Positions 43,930-56,029 of a stretch of 64,000 nucleotides of DNA are shown one piece after another (within the stretch, counting starts at the first letter, position 1; every line of letters starts with the position of its first letter). The translations under genes were made by a program, and so were the position numbers. The stretch spans positions 328,582-392,581 of the forward strand of contig JAFJTR010000020.1 of assembly GCA_022559985.1 (NCBI GenBank), written 5' to 3'. Source of the DNA: Parastagonospora avenae f. sp. tritici 18332-5 (lineage: Eukaryota; Ascomycota; Dothideomycetes; Pleosporales; Phaeosphaeriaceae). Under the pieces are notes generated by a model, which was not told where the DNA came from, ran no database searches, and worked only from the letters and a program-made list of their open reading frames with translations.

Positions 43930-45130
43930 AGCTCGTAGGCCGTTTCGATTCTCTTTTCTCCTCACCTCCTTCACCTCTCTCTACATATCCTCCTCCCCGA
44001 CCCGTTTGTAGCAAGGAGCTTGGTCGATGAGTCTCGTTCCGACTACATCTTCCATAAATCTCCCCCCATCTCCTCGCTCAACGGACCATCTCAACTAGGA
44101 CCAGGAGTGTACTAGAGCTGTCTCAGTACCTTCACCTCTCACCCCTCTCGGCCGCCTCTCAACACCTCTCGCTGGACTCGAGATCGCAGAGACACTCGCT
44201 CTACCTCGTCTGTCGCTCCAACCGCAGCCGTCAATCCCGACTCCTGTCCGCCCAGCCTCGTGTTACCCTGTGCACATTGTGCCATTTGTGGATTGTGTCA
44301 GGTAGGTCAAATGTCTCGTTTTAGCTGGTGTTGCAGTCATGGAGGATTTCTACCGGGTCACGGGATTTTGGTGGCGTCGAGGGTTTGGAGTTGCCTGAAC
44401 GCATCGCTACTGCCCTCACCGCCCGATCAGGACAGTCTTCCCCGTGGAGCAGCACAAACTATCGACATGGCAGCACAACATGGGACTGGTGGACAAAGTG
44501 CTCGAGCGCAGTGGCATACGTCAAAAGTACGAGATGGTTGAGACTTGGGGTCTGCAGCGAATACATGTCGCCGGAAGACGTTCCCGGAATGAAAACTCGG
44601 TCCAAGGGCGGTGCATGCCACACCATCGGATTGCACATCGCCTCAAACCGTGTCTCGCCAACCAGGGCCCTCCACGATCCTCAAGCCAGACGTTCGTCAA
44701 AATTGCATGCCGCCTACACGTCGCTACCGATGCCTAAAACCACCGGTGCTCTCGCACCCACCTTCACTCGGCCTCAGCGGAGATCACTGTTAAACTTATG
44801 ACACAATGGCTCTGGTGGGTTCGGTCCGGCTGTCGCGCGATGAGGGTCTGCTTCTACGAGTCCATCTCACCGTCTGGTATCGACATTCACCATTAAAATG
44901 ACCCCAATAGAACGCACGGCACGACCTTCGACTACTCCTCGATTCCTCCACCTCAAACGGACAACGCTCATTCAACCTCCATTGCCCGTCTCGAAGAGGC
45001 AACCGCTGTACCATTTTTCAATTCGATTGTTGTGCGCACCACGTTGGAATTCTGAGCAGACGCTGACTTCTTTATCTAGTTTTCATCGACTGTCTTCACT
45101 ACTCCTCCAGCCATCTCGAGGATACTCATA

Positions 45131-45186
45131 GTAAGCCTGCTCTTACCACCGTTCACCTTTTGTTCCACTTCTAATACTTTTTCCAG
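45131..45186 (+). other. Probable 5'UTR intron of the cyclin gene
   Basis: GTAAGC donor after CATA, branch-like CTAAT 10-15 bases before TTTTTCCAG. Length 56 nt, exactly the size class of coding introns in this window, but no coding frame surrounds it. Confidence 0.5.
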
Positions 45187-45442
45187 CTCGCAATTGCCAG
45201 CCCTGGGATCCTTTGCATTCCAGTTCTTGGCGATTCACCCCTGCGGAGTCGTTAGCTCGTTCTCTGCCCTAGGACCCTCCCTTTTCACTGCGGTACCGAT
45301 CGCACGATAAGAAATCTCGCCCAATTCCACCGATCTTCTGGATGCAAACGACAAGGGATCTCATTTCCTCGACCAGTACTGCTTCTTATTGTGTCACTGT
45401 ACACTATTTCACTCTTTGACCTAATATCTTAATTCGTGAAAG

Positions 45443-45514
45443 GTATGACGACTTCCCTGCCGCCTTGCTTTGGGTGCAATTTTCTTTACATGTGAACTAA
45501 CTGAACGCGTTCAG
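45443..45514 (+). other. Probable 5'UTR intron of the cyclin gene
   Basis: GTATGA donor after AAAG, perfect branch ACTAAC, and acceptor GTTCAG; 72 nt. It removes an ATG at 45446 and one at 45490 from the leader. Confidence 0.6.
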
Positions 45515-45745
45515 GCTCTGTTATAACATCTTCCCGCCATTCAAGCAACAGGGAATCACCAACCAGAGACCTTCCTTTACTTACTCAACTACCCACTGTC
45601 TTTACACTCGTTTGCCTTCCAGGCTTCCACTCTCTAATACAGCTCACTACCGAGCCATCCACTCACTACACCGACCTCATCATCGTTCGACACCGCGATC
45701 CCACACCCGCTCACTATCTCGACCATCCCAGACACTTCGCTCAAC

Positions 45746-47022
45746 ATGGCCTACCATCAACAACCCCAGCCTCGATACGGACACTGCGACTCATACTGGG
45801 TCGAATCCCATGACGACGGTGTTTACGCTATGCGGGCAGAAGCTCGCGAGCGCCAGAGAGCAATCGCAAGGATGCAACAGCGAGCAATCGCTGAGGAACT
45901 GTCAAGACTCACCGCCGATGAGTACCAAGAGGACATCATGCAACACATGATCCACATGGAGGTGCGTCTTTCCCATTCGTTTTTCGAAATGACCTAGCTA
46001 ACTCTCAACAGTCACAAACCATCCCTGACGTCAACTCAATTGATATCCAGACAGAGATACAATGGTTCATGAGGCCCTACCTGCTCGACTTCTTGGTAGA
46101 AGCACACGCCGCGTTCCAGCTACTGCCCGAGACTCTTTTCCTCGCTGTCAACCTCCTCGATCGTTACTGCTCCCGCCGTGTCGTCTACAAGCGCCATTAC
46201 CAACTAGTTGGCTGTGCTGCTCTGCTCATCGCCGCCAAGTATGGCGACAAGAAGGACAGAGTACCCACTGTACGAGAGTTGAAGTCTATGTGCTGCTCTC
46301 TTTACGATGACGAGATGTTCACGCAGATGGAGTGGCACGTTCTGCAAACCCTCAACTGGGTCATCGGACATACCACTGTCGACGCTTTCCTCCAGATCGC
46401 TCTCTCTGAGGCGCCTTACGATGCCGAAGTCGAGCACATGACCTTGTACATCGCCGAGATTGCTCTTTTCCATAAGGAGTTCGTATCTACCCGACCATCA
46501 GTATTGGCTCGGTCCGCTCTTGCCCTTGCTCGATGTGTGCTTTCGCGCCCTCAAGCTAGGACTACTGACTGGGCCGGTGCTTACGATGCGCAAACAGTCA
46601 TTGGTCTGTCGAACCACCTCTACCAGCCTTCCCTCGTACTCTCCCGCAAGTATGCTTCCATGCATCTCTCCAACGTTTCTGGTACCGTCGATGATTTCCT
46701 TGCACGACAAGCCCAAATGGCTCGCCGGGCTGCGGCACCGCCAACACCACCACCGACTGTCACTGTCGATGAGGCCAAGCCTGTGTCAGATGCCTATGGA
46801 CCCCAGACTCCTCAGAAGAACCCTTACGGTGCTGCAATGGTCCAGCATGGATGCATGACTCCACCAATTACTCCCGAAGGCGACCATTTCGGACAAGGCT
46901 ACGTTGTCAAGTCACAGCCCATGCCAACATACCCAACCACACCAACACCAGACCATCCGGCAAACATGCAACAACAAGCCCAGTACTACCATAACTCCTA
47001 CCTCCACCCTCAGCACATGTAA
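45746..47022 (+). CDS. G1/S cyclin (Puc1/Cln-type)
   Basis: Two exons, 45746-45961 and 46012-47022, with a 50-nt intron, encode 408 aa. The N-terminal ~70 residues are Gln/Arg/His-rich. The cyclin box starts at TIPDVNSIDIQTEIQWFMRP and continues FLVEAHAAFQLLPETLFLAV, NLLDRYCSRRVVYKRHYQLV and GCAALLIAAKYGDKKDRVPT, with the conserved Arg, Lys and Glu contact positions of CDK-binding cyclins. A second, C-terminal cyclin fold follows to about residue 300 (FLQIALSEAPYDAEVEHMTL). The tail is Pro/Thr-rich with many TP/SP sites (TPPPTV, GPQTPQKNP, CMTPPITPEGD), which in G1 cyclins act as CDK-phosphorylated degrons. The protein should activate Cdk1/Cdc28 at the G1/S transition. The single cyclin of this type in filamentous fungi is the likely orthologue. 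Confidence 0.9.
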
Positions 47023-47958
47023 AATGTCTCTCCGCTGAGTTGCGGCTGTTGCTTTCGATAGTCGAAAACCCTCCACTGCCGACTGTACAGACAGTCTCTG
47101 GTATTCTCAATGTACCAAAACAATTTGTGTATGAGCGTCATCCCTTCTAGCATTTGCAAGCGTGTATTTCCAGATTTTGCGATATCAAAGAAGTTCCTCT
47201 TTTCATTTCGAGTTTTCCTATGTTATATCCGACCTCAAAACAATCAAGGTCACCCCGCCGCTGGGCTCAATACCCTTGCTAGCGTTCGGCTCCGGACAGA
47301 CCAACTTCTTGGATATCATGTCCATCTAATACGTAGCCTGGTCTGGGCCGTGGGTACGGAAAGGAGGAGAAGCAACTACAGGCTGAAATTGATCCCGGGC
47401 CTGCCTCCCTGCGACGCGAGTAGTAGAAACGTAAAAGCATGCTCACCCTCCAGTGTTGTTTGCTTCACGTTAGCAGATATACCCTTCTTTTCGTTTCCAA
47501 ACTTTTATCGGAATCCATACATTGTGTTCGGATTTCTGCATCTCTTTTCACAGCATATGCGGAGGAGCCAAGGTGAAAAATACACAGTACGCCGAGGGCG
47601 TGGAGCGCAGATAGCAGGCTCATCAAATTGTACTTAGCAGCGGGCTGAAAAAGGCTATGACGAGCATCACTTATAGAAAACTGTCGCCAAAAGCCAAAAA
47701 TAAATAAATCATTGGTGTTGTACGATTCTCGCTTCTGATCGAGTTATCTTTCCACTTGTTTCGTGTTTCAGGTCGCAGTCGCCCTGAGGGCGTGAGAGGC
47801 TTTGGGGCGAGTGAAAGCACAACATCATGCATCCCCACTGCAAGGAAGCCCATCCGACGCATGTTTCAAAATAGTCAATGCAACACCAACATCAATAAAA
47901 TGGGCGCTCTTCCCTCTTCTTACACAAGCCGGCAATCTAACAGCAAAGGACGGCGCCT
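47023..47958. other. Cyclin 3' flank and promoter of the small protein gene
   Basis: The interval holds the cyclin 3'UTR and an upstream region of the next + gene. The 175-codon + frame at 47110-47637 lacks motifs and uses a residue mix unlike the neighbouring genes; I do not support it. Confidence 0.45.
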
Positions 47959-48334
47959 ATGCCTCCTGTAAGTGTACAGGCGCTTGCGACGACCTATCAA
48001 AGGATCCACATACTGACCACTCCAGACACTCTACATGTCGCACCTAGACGACGTACGCTACCAGCCTCTCGCACTCTACACCGACGACGATACTCTACTC
48101 TGTCCTCGATATGCTGAGAACGACCCCACGTCCGCACCACCGTCCCCAGCCTCGATAGAATCATTCGATATCCTGGACAGCGTCCCCTGGCGCCGGAGCT
48201 ACATCTCCCTCGACGACAATGGCGCCGACCTGTCCAGGCGCTCGCGAACACGCAAAGCCCAAATTACAGCCCTAGTATGGGTGCTCACGCTGCTTTTGAC
48301 GGGCTGCGCTGTTGGTGGCTACGTCTGGCACTGA
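47959..48334 (+). CDS. Small C-terminally anchored membrane protein, unknown
   Basis: Best model has two exons, 47959-47967 and 48026-48334, encoding 105 aa. The 58-nt intron has GTAAGT, an ACTGAC branch site and a CCAG acceptor, and joins ATG-CCT-CCT in frame to ACACTCTACATG. The frame has a stop just upstream of 47959. Translation could also begin at the internal ATG at 48035 (99 aa). The N-terminal ~70 residues are acidic and Pro/Ser-rich (YTDDDTLLCPRYAENDPTS), followed by a basic patch RRSRTRKAQ and one hydrophobic segment ending three residues from the C terminus (ALVWVLTLLLTGCAVGGYV). That is the layout of a tail-anchored or single-pass protein with a cytosolic N terminus. I do not recognise the family. 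Confidence 0.62.
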
Positions 48335-48982
48335 GCAGTCAAACACGGCAAAAGCAAGACCTGATCTGCACTCAAGTAGAGCTACAATTTCAGCTGCCCA
48401 CGAACAAGATGAGGCGTTGCCAGCAAAGCAGCCTGTAGCGCCCTCGCGTCCTCGGCATTTCCGTGCCCGCTCAGCTCCGCGAACGACAGATATTACCGGT
48501 TTCGTGTCCGCTAGGCTAGAGCCGACAGGATGAACGCGGCATCTTCACAAGGGGCGAGGGCATTAAAAACTTGCTATAATTATGGTTCGATTCTGTCGGT
48601 CGTCAATGCGCTGGCGTCTTTGTGGCCAGGATCCCCGGATCCCGATCGTGCCCGGAGACGTGAGGTTGGGGTTTCGCGGTTAAAGCTGGGAATGCTTGGA
48701 ACAATTCAACACGTGGGGAAGTATTGCGAGTCAGTGTCTGAGACCTATGAATTTCGCGAGGCTGGTCTTGCCGGTGACGGGCATTCGGGAGTTTGGTGGT
48801 TGCGATGTAAGGGATGGGGAATGTGCGTTCTAGAAGGTGTCTTATCTGGGTCACGTGTGGCTTATCTTCACTGGCGCTAGTTGATGTGGGCGGACATCAC
48901 GATGGAACGACACATACCGTTCGGAACGAAACTCACGGCTATTTGAAGGCACCTTATCGCTTTTAAGACTTTAGAATGAGCA
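48335..48982. other. Intergenic, nothing supported
   Basis: Between the small membrane protein and the MFS gene. The 116-codon + frame at 48530-48880 has no motif. The end of this stretch is the MFS promoter. Confidence 0.45.
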
Positions 48983-50780
48983 ATGTCAGATGATGATAGC
49001 TCGAAACCGCTGCTCACACCCGCGGTCGTTGCCGCTGATAGCGAGCCACGGTCTCCAATAATATCACCAATGCCCTCTTTCCATCTCAACAGGCATCGCA
49101 TATGGCCATTGATAGGTCTTCTCATCCTAGTGCACCTCTCCTCAGTTCTCTACACTCTGCCTCTAAATCGCGTCGTCGAGTCTCGTCTGTGTCTCGAGCA
49201 TTACAAGCTCCATGAGCCAGCATATATATCTCCCGATGGCTCAGTATCGGAGAAGTTGTGCAAGATCAATGAGGTTCAAAGACAACTTGCTTGGCTGCAG
49301 GGTATAATGGAGACGACACTCGTTGTCTGTGGTATGAGTGTTATTCCCATTCCCTAACCACAACAATGTGTTGATATGTTGTGCAGATTTCTTTGTCACG
49401 GTACCGTTTAGTTTCGTTGCTGAGAAGTATGGATTCAAAGTCGTTCTTTGGTGCAACATGATTCCAAGGATTGGGCTAAGTTTTTGGGCCATTGCTGTTG
49501 GTACGGACCGATCTCGTCTGTTGTAGAAACAATCTGACATCAATTTAGGCCATTTCGAACACCTCCTCCAGACAAAAGCTATTATTCTAGGCCCGTTTCT
49601 TGCGGTTCTGGGCGGCGAATGTGTTTTCCAGTCCACTATCTTCACCTTGACTTCGGCGCTGACGCAAGAATATGTCGAGAGGTATGTTCGACATTTGTAT
49701 TTGAAGCTGACCAAAACTTGATGCTTACTACACTCAGAGCCTCTTACTTCTCCTATATAAGTTCCACATCTTATGTGGTATCTTTCTTGGGACCCACTAT
49801 CGCTTCCTTCACGATGAGCTGGAATCTGTGGCTTCCATTCTGGATTAATATCGTGTTGCTGACATGTGCCTTTCCTGTCATCCGTATGCTACCCGAGCCG
49901 ACAAACTCACAGGTCAAGACCCTAGCAACAGTTGAATCTGCAGATATGTTAGCAGAAGTGGCCGAGTCGTTGCTTGAAGAGCAAGTGGGTAGTGCCGGTC
50001 GCTTCTCCAAGGCCTTCGAAACGCACCCGGGCCTCTTCCAAAGCATCGTCCACGCTTTACAAAAGATGCGAGCGCTCTTGACCGGTCGACGAAACTTCCA
50101 GGTCCTTTTAGTATCATTCTTCCTCACAGCTCTCGCAAGTTCCGACACAAAATTACTTGTCCAATACATCTCAAAGCGCTACGAATGGACCTTCGCACAA
50201 GCAGGCTACATGCTCTCAGCAAAAGCGATTGTCAACTTCACATTGCTCGCCCTCGTGGTTCCGCGCATCATCAAGTCATCCATGTCCACGAAAGCGGTCC
50301 ACGGCTCCGAAGTTCGCTTGAACTACCTTGGTGCGGAGATTAGCATTTTGGTGTCTGTAATAGGTGTATTGTGCGTTGCACTAGCATTCAAGTTCTGGAT
50401 GTTGCTAGCCGGTGAGTTCGAAATGGCGTTACATGGGCTGAGATACGCTGATCATACTAGCTTTAATGATATACGCGCTCGGATCGGCGCTGCCAGTGTT
50501 CACTATGTCGCTTGTCAAATCACCGCTTATAGCGCTTGCGAATTCCGATATACAAGACTTCAGCATCGTCATGTTGACGAAGACCCTGGGATCGCTTGTT
50601 GGGGCTCCTCTTATGACAGTGCTGTGGGTCCATGCTATCAAGCTTGGTGGAGTTGGTCTGGGATTGCCGTACTTTGTCTCTGCAGTAGGTTCTGGTACAA
50701 ACATAAGTGATCGCAGCTGATGGATGCTTTAGTGCATATACTTGATGGCTGCGTTTGTGGTAGCTGCACTGAAACTCTAG
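48983..50780 (+). CDS. MFS transporter
   Basis: Six exons, 48983-49331, 49387-49500, 49549-49681, 49738-50411, 50461-50684 and 50733-50780, encode 513 aa. The last exon (16 codons, CIYLMAAFVVAALKL) supplies the end of the final helix. The hydrophilic N terminus (MSDDDSSKPLLTPAVVAADS) is followed by helix 1 (HRIWPLIGLLILVHLSSVLY). Helices and loops fit the major facilitator fold: VPFSFVAEKYGFKVVLWCNM matches the cytoplasmic motif between helices 2 and 3, IFTLTSALTQEYVERASYFS corresponds to helix 4, and a long central loop carries EEQVGSAGRFSKAFE. A second half of six helices follows. It is of the fungal type often annotated as MFS-1 or adenylate-cyclase-associated transporter-like; the substrate is unknown. 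The ABC transporter gene begins 147 bp downstream on the same strand. Confidence 0.83.
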
Positions 50781-50927
50781 CCGGGGTCTAACTAAAAGAG
50801 GTTAGATGGCGACTGAAGGATGCATGTCAGAATGAAATCAGGCTACAGTCACTGATAAGAAAACATAATGTCCGGCACTATTGGCAACCATTGATTTGTC
50901 TGCGACACATACACAAACTTGTTCGTC

Positions 50928-53900
50928 ATGGTTTTTGACACCGATTATGGCGCACTGCTGCAGCAAGATACTAGAGGATTCGATTTCAACCTCCGCTTCG
51001 AGCAATTGTTCTTCACCATCGTGCCATCGGGATTGTTTATTGTTGCATCTTGTTTGCGCATGGGATTTTTGGTCCGCAAACGCAAGGTAGTGCATGCGGC
51101 CACGCTCCAGTACATCAAATGCGTAAGTGTGTTTTTCGCTCGGTTTTGTGTATGCTGATGAGCTAGATAGGGTGTGTTAACTGCTTACGTCTGTCTTGCT
51201 CTGATTCTCGTGGTTCTTACGGGAATAAATCATGCACATTCATCCAGTATGCTTATGGCGGCTGCTTTCCTCAGGCTTGCGGCTGCAGTTATTACTATAC
51301 CGCTCAGTGCACTCGAGCACAGCAGAAACCCAAGGCCTTCAACCCTACTGGCCGCATACTTATGTCTGACTCTCATCCTGGAAGTGTCACAGGCAAGAAC
51401 GCTTTTTCGATCATCGAGCAATCATGCGGAGCATATCTACAGTAGTACTTTTTGCGGGACTGTGGTTCTTAAAGCCGTCATTCTCATGCTGGAGTGCCGA
51501 CAGAAAACCAGTTGGGTCCGTTGGCCAAACGATGAAAAACACAGCCCAGAGGAGACGAGTAGCATAATTTCGCTCGGCGTCTTCTTCTGGCTAAACAAGA
51601 TGTTCCTAACAGGCTATCGCACTATATTCACCATGGACACCATCTTACCGCTTGACAATTCATTTGACCCGGAGATCCTCCATGCCGAGTTCTCGCGGAA
51701 GCTTCGCTATGAAAAGCTCCAGGGCGACAATTTCGGTCTTGCAAAGGTCCTGATACGTACCCTCAAAGTACCTCTACTACTCCCCATCGTCCCTCGCTTG
51801 GCTCTACTCGGCTTTACCTTCTCTCAGCCTTTCTTCATAGAGACATTGCTGGGCTTCCTAGCGAAACCTACACTCGACCCCGACGTGGGTTATGGGTTGA
51901 TTGGTGCGAGTCTCTTGATCTTCTCTGGCATCGCTGTCTCATCAGCACTTTCTTGGTATTTCCATCACCGCTTTCGCATCATGGTCCAATCGATACTGGT
52001 CCCGGAGATCTTCATGAAGGCTACAACGGCGCGTGTTGGAGCGACGGATGTCAATGCTGCATTGACACTGATGGGCACCGACCTGGAGCGCATCCGTATG
52101 GGATTCAGACATGTCCACGAGATCTGGGCATCGATGATACAGGTTGCGCTAGCCGCCTGGATGCTCTACCGGCGTTTGGGTGTCGCCTTCGTAGCGGCTC
52201 TTGGGCTTGTTGTGGCGTGCTTCATCTGTCTAGCTATTCTTGTGAACTTTACCGGGGACTCACAGAAGGCATGGATGTCACGCGTACAACTACGTGTCGG
52301 ACTGACTGCCTCTGTCACCAGTGGTATGAAGAGTATAAAAATATCTGGGCTCTCTGCTGCCGTGCGCGACTACGTGCAGAAGCTGCGAGTTGAGGAGCTG
52401 GCTGCAGGATCACAATATCGTCGCATATACATCGCTTCCGCAATCCTGGGCTATCTTCCCCTTCTAATAGGACCGGCGCTCACTTTCGCTTTTGCAAGAG
52501 AATCGCTGGACACTTCGCGAGTGTTCACTAGTCTCTCCTTTCTGGGGCTGATGACGGCTCCGCTGGCGCTCGTCTTCCAGTCTGTTCCTGAAATTGTCTC
52601 TGCGCTCGCCTGTCTGGCGCGGATCCAGACCTTCATGGAATGCGAAATCCGCGAAGATATTCGCCAGGTCCTGACGAAGACCGAAGATTCTTCTTATTGT
52701 GCAGTGGCTGTCAGAAACGGCAGTTATGGCTGGGAACCAGAAAAAGTCGTTTTGCGCGGCGTGAATTTCTCTCTGGCCAAAGGCTCGTTCAATATGGTCA
52801 TAGGACCAGTAGCTTCCGGGAAGTCGACTATCTGCAAAGCTCTACTAGGAGAGCTGCCGTTCAGTGAAGGTGCCATAAAGCTGGGAGTCTGGTCTAGCCA
52901 TGTAGGCTACTGCGATCAAACGGCTTACCTGTTCAACGGATCTATAAAGGATAATATAGTAGGTTTTTCGGTCTTTAATCCAACGAGGTACACGGAAGTC
53001 ATCCTTTCCACTGGCCTGGAGTACGATATAGCTAGGCTGCCTCAGCGAGACGAGACCAATGTCGGATCTAACGGGATCACACTCTCTGGTGGTCAGAGAC
53101 AACGTGTCTCTCTCGCACGGGCGTTGTATCTACACTCAGATTTGCTCGTGCTGGACGATATTTTCAGTGGCTTGGATGCCGAGACTGAGGAACATGTGTT
53201 TAAACATGTGTTTGGGCCACGAGGAATACTACGAAGGCGTGGCGCTACGGTAGTACTGTGCACGAATAGTCTGCAGCACTTGTCTGCTGCTGATCACATC
53301 ATCGCCATTGGCCGTGGGGTTATCGAAGCACAGGGTACTTCCAAGGAAGTGATAGCCAGTCAAGCATTGAGCCACTACAGCCTATCGCAGCATTCGGCAC
53401 ATACAGACTTGATCTCATCTTCTGAATCGCCACCCCTACCACAGTTCCAGATCTCCACACTGCAGAAATCGAATAACGAAGCCCCGGCACCACAAACGGA
53501 TGTTGCTCGTCAAATTGGTGACCGCACAGTATACAAATACTGGATCAAGAACATGGGCATACCTCTGGCATTGAGTAGTAGTATCTTCGCAGCACTCTGG
53601 GGTTTCTTCACCACTTTTCCCACTGTTTGGCTCACCTTTTGGACCGAAGACATAAAGTCAGCAAACCCTACTCATTCAAACGCCTACTACGTGGGGATAT
53701 ATGGCTTACTACAAGCCTGTGCAACGATATCACTGCTAATCCTAGGTATCACAATCCTCATCAGCTCGATCAAGAAGGTTGGTGCGAACATGCATAGCAA
53801 TGCCTTGCAGACTCTGATGCAAGCACCGCTTGCTTTTTTTACAAACACCGACACAGGCGTGACCACGAACTTGTTTTCCCAGGACCTTAATTTGATTGAC

Positions 53901-55292
53901 ACCGAGCTACCGGACGCTACCATCAGCCTGCTGCTGTCACTCACCACCGCCATTGGACAAGTTGCTGTTATGCTTATGTCGTCCGCATATCTTGCGATAA
54001 GCTACCCATTTCTCGCTGTAATTCTGTACGTCGTACAACGATTCTATCTGCGTACTTCTCGGCAATTGCGCCTGCTCGACCTCGAGGCGAAAAGTCCGCT
54101 GTATACACACTTCCTGGACACAGTCAGAGGTATCACGACTCTACGTTCGTTTGGCTTCATATCCGAGGACATCGCGAAGAATGCTCGGTTGACAAAGTCA
54201 AACCAGAGACCCTCATATCTACTGCTCATGGTCCAGGAATGGTTGAGTTGCGTACTCAATATTGTAGTCATGGTGATGGCCGTGATATTGACTACGCTCG
54301 CAGTTCGACTCCACTCAAAATCCGGATTCGCCGGCGCTTCTCTCTATAGTCTATTGGGCCTTGGAGAGAGCTTAGCAGGTATTGTGCTGTCTTGGACTAA
54401 GCTAGAGACATCATTAGGCGCAATAGCTCGACTAAAGGCGTTTGGGGACACGGTCACGCCTGAGGATACAGAAGAGGAGAACATCGTCCCTCCTGAACAG
54501 TGGCCAGAACATGGTGTTGTGGCTATCGACGGTGTCTCAGCAACGTACAGCAAGCCAGACGAAGGCGAGAGCACAACAAAGCTTGCTCTTCGCGACATCC
54601 ACGTCACCATTAACCCGGGTGAAAAGGTAGCAATCTGCGGACGTACCGGTAGCGGCAAATCTAGCCTGATCGCCTTCCTTCTCAAACTCTTGGATCCTCT
54701 TGCCGAGACAGCGGACAACACAATCATAGACGGACTACCACTTCGGAAGCTTGATCGGATGGCCCTACGTCAGCGCATCATCGCTGTTCCACAGGAGTCT
54801 GTGTTTTTGCCAGATGGGTCCACATTTCAAGCAAACCTAGACCCAATCAACGTCTCAACAGTCGAAGAATGCAGAGACGTTCTAGAAGCTGTCGGCTTGT
54901 GGAAATTTGTGTTGGAGCGCGGTGGTCTAGAAGCAGGCATGTGTTCAGGAACATTGAGCGCTGGACAGCGGCAGCTTTACTCTGTTGGTCGCGCACTGCT
55001 TCGACAGCGTGTAAGAGCGCGAAAGTCGATACGGGGTGGGATATTATTGCTCGACGAAGTGAGCTCAAGTGTAGATGTTGAGACAGAACGTCGCATGCAA
55101 GAAATCATCAAGAAGGAGTTCGGGAGTTACACTGTGATAGCTGTGAGCCATCGGCTGGACATGATTATGGATTTTGATAGGGTACTTGTCATGGATACGG
55201 GCGAAATTGTGGAGACAGGCAATCCTAGTGAGTTAGCTGAGGCGGCGCAAAGTAGATTTGGCGATCTGGTTCGAGCGATGAGAAAGCAGTAA
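50928..55292 (+). CDS. ABCC-type full ABC transporter
   Basis: Two exons, 50928-51122 and 51171-55292, with a 48-nt intron, encode 1438 aa. An N-terminal TMD0-like region of about five helices precedes the first ABC membrane domain (start motif GFDFNLRFEQLFFTIVPS). NBD1: Walker A GPVASGKST near residue 610, signature LSGGQRQR near 703, Walker B LLVLDD without the catalytic Glu. NBD2: Walker A GRTGSGKSS near residue 1221, signature LSAGQRQLYSVGRALLRQ near 1327, Walker B ILLLDE with the catalytic Glu, and H-loop VSHRLDM. One degenerate and one active site, with the long N terminus, define the ABCC/MRP group. Such fungal pumps export drugs, conjugates or secondary metabolites; the substrate is unknown. 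Its close tandem position behind an MFS gene suggests shared regulation, but no biosynthetic gene lies adjacent. Confidence 0.92.
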
Positions 55293-56029
55293 CGCGTGGA
55301 ATTCATTGCAATCTCGATACAAGTATCTCACCATACACCCGGATTGAAAGGACGTCTGAGCTTCGTTGTTCCTAGCCCGTACAAATGGAGAATCATGATT
55401 CATCCGTCCTTGTAGAAGTGCGGATAGATTCGAGATTAAAAGCTTCAGGGCTGCCCAAATTTGGAAGTGGAATTCACGATGCCAACCCTAGCGTGACTGG
55501 TCGAACACATCGGCAGCCACAGTGCAGCCTTGAAAGCGCGTTAACGACCAACAAGAAGAGACATCGACATTCTTGCGATGTCAATGCTGTAATCATACGT
55601 AAGTTCGAGCTTTCAAGTCAAGCTTGTCATTGGAGTGGGATATAATTGCGCATTCCCAATGTCATCGTGTTCTGGCCATTCATCCCTGGCGACCAAATTG
55701 AGTTCAGCTTCATTCCAGCTTCCTAAATCAGGCAATGCCCGAACATCTCCAGAAAGCTATAAATCCGTGCTAGGCATCTTCACGAACCGTTCCGAGCATC
55801 ACCGCGCATCGTTTTGTCGTTCTTTACCGTCAACACGATGTTTCTTGTCAACTTTCAACCTTCCCCCTGTAGCCCCTTGCCCAGTTGTATATTAACAAGC
55901 AGCCACCCTTGTAGAACTAACCCCAGCAGCTCATGCTTTTCATCTGTTCTATGCAGAGCCAGACTTTTGCAGCAACTGATCATTGTCAAAAAACTGCTTT
56001 TTAGCAGTCTGCTGACGCTGTATTTGTAG
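55293..56029 (+). other. Interval with promoter and uncertain 5' end of the WSC gene
   Basis: The first ~400 bases hold nothing supported. A TATAAAT element at 55758-55764, followed by an ATG at 55838 in a CA-rich context, looks like a gene start. The frame from that ATG runs to a TAG at 56027-56029 immediately before the WSC exon and ends in a signal-like hydrophobic stretch (LIIVKKLLFSSLLTLYL). Confidence 0.45.
55758..55764 (+). promoter_or_regulatory. TATA box candidate for the WSC gene
   Basis: TATAAAT, 74 bases before the ATG at 55838; spacing and context are suitable for a core promoter. Confidence 0.4.

Larger units (their letters stand above)
43930..45745 (+). promoter_or_regulatory. 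Long CT-rich promoter/leader of the G1 cyclin gene
   Basis: From about 43930 onward the + strand becomes strongly pyrimidine-rich, with CTCC, CACC and TCTC runs typical of fungal transcription start regions, and this continues with breaks to the cyclin ATG at 45746. It contains two segments with excellent intron signals and several upstream ATGs, for example at 44029 with a 23-codon frame. This suggests a leader of more than 1 kb. Long, uORF-bearing leaders are known for G1 cyclins in other fungi such as yeast CLN3; the extent here is inference. Confidence 0.5.

Noticed and set aside
47110..47637. 175-codon + frame after the cyclin gene
   Set aside because: No motif and located in the expected 3'UTR; composition unlike the flanking genes.
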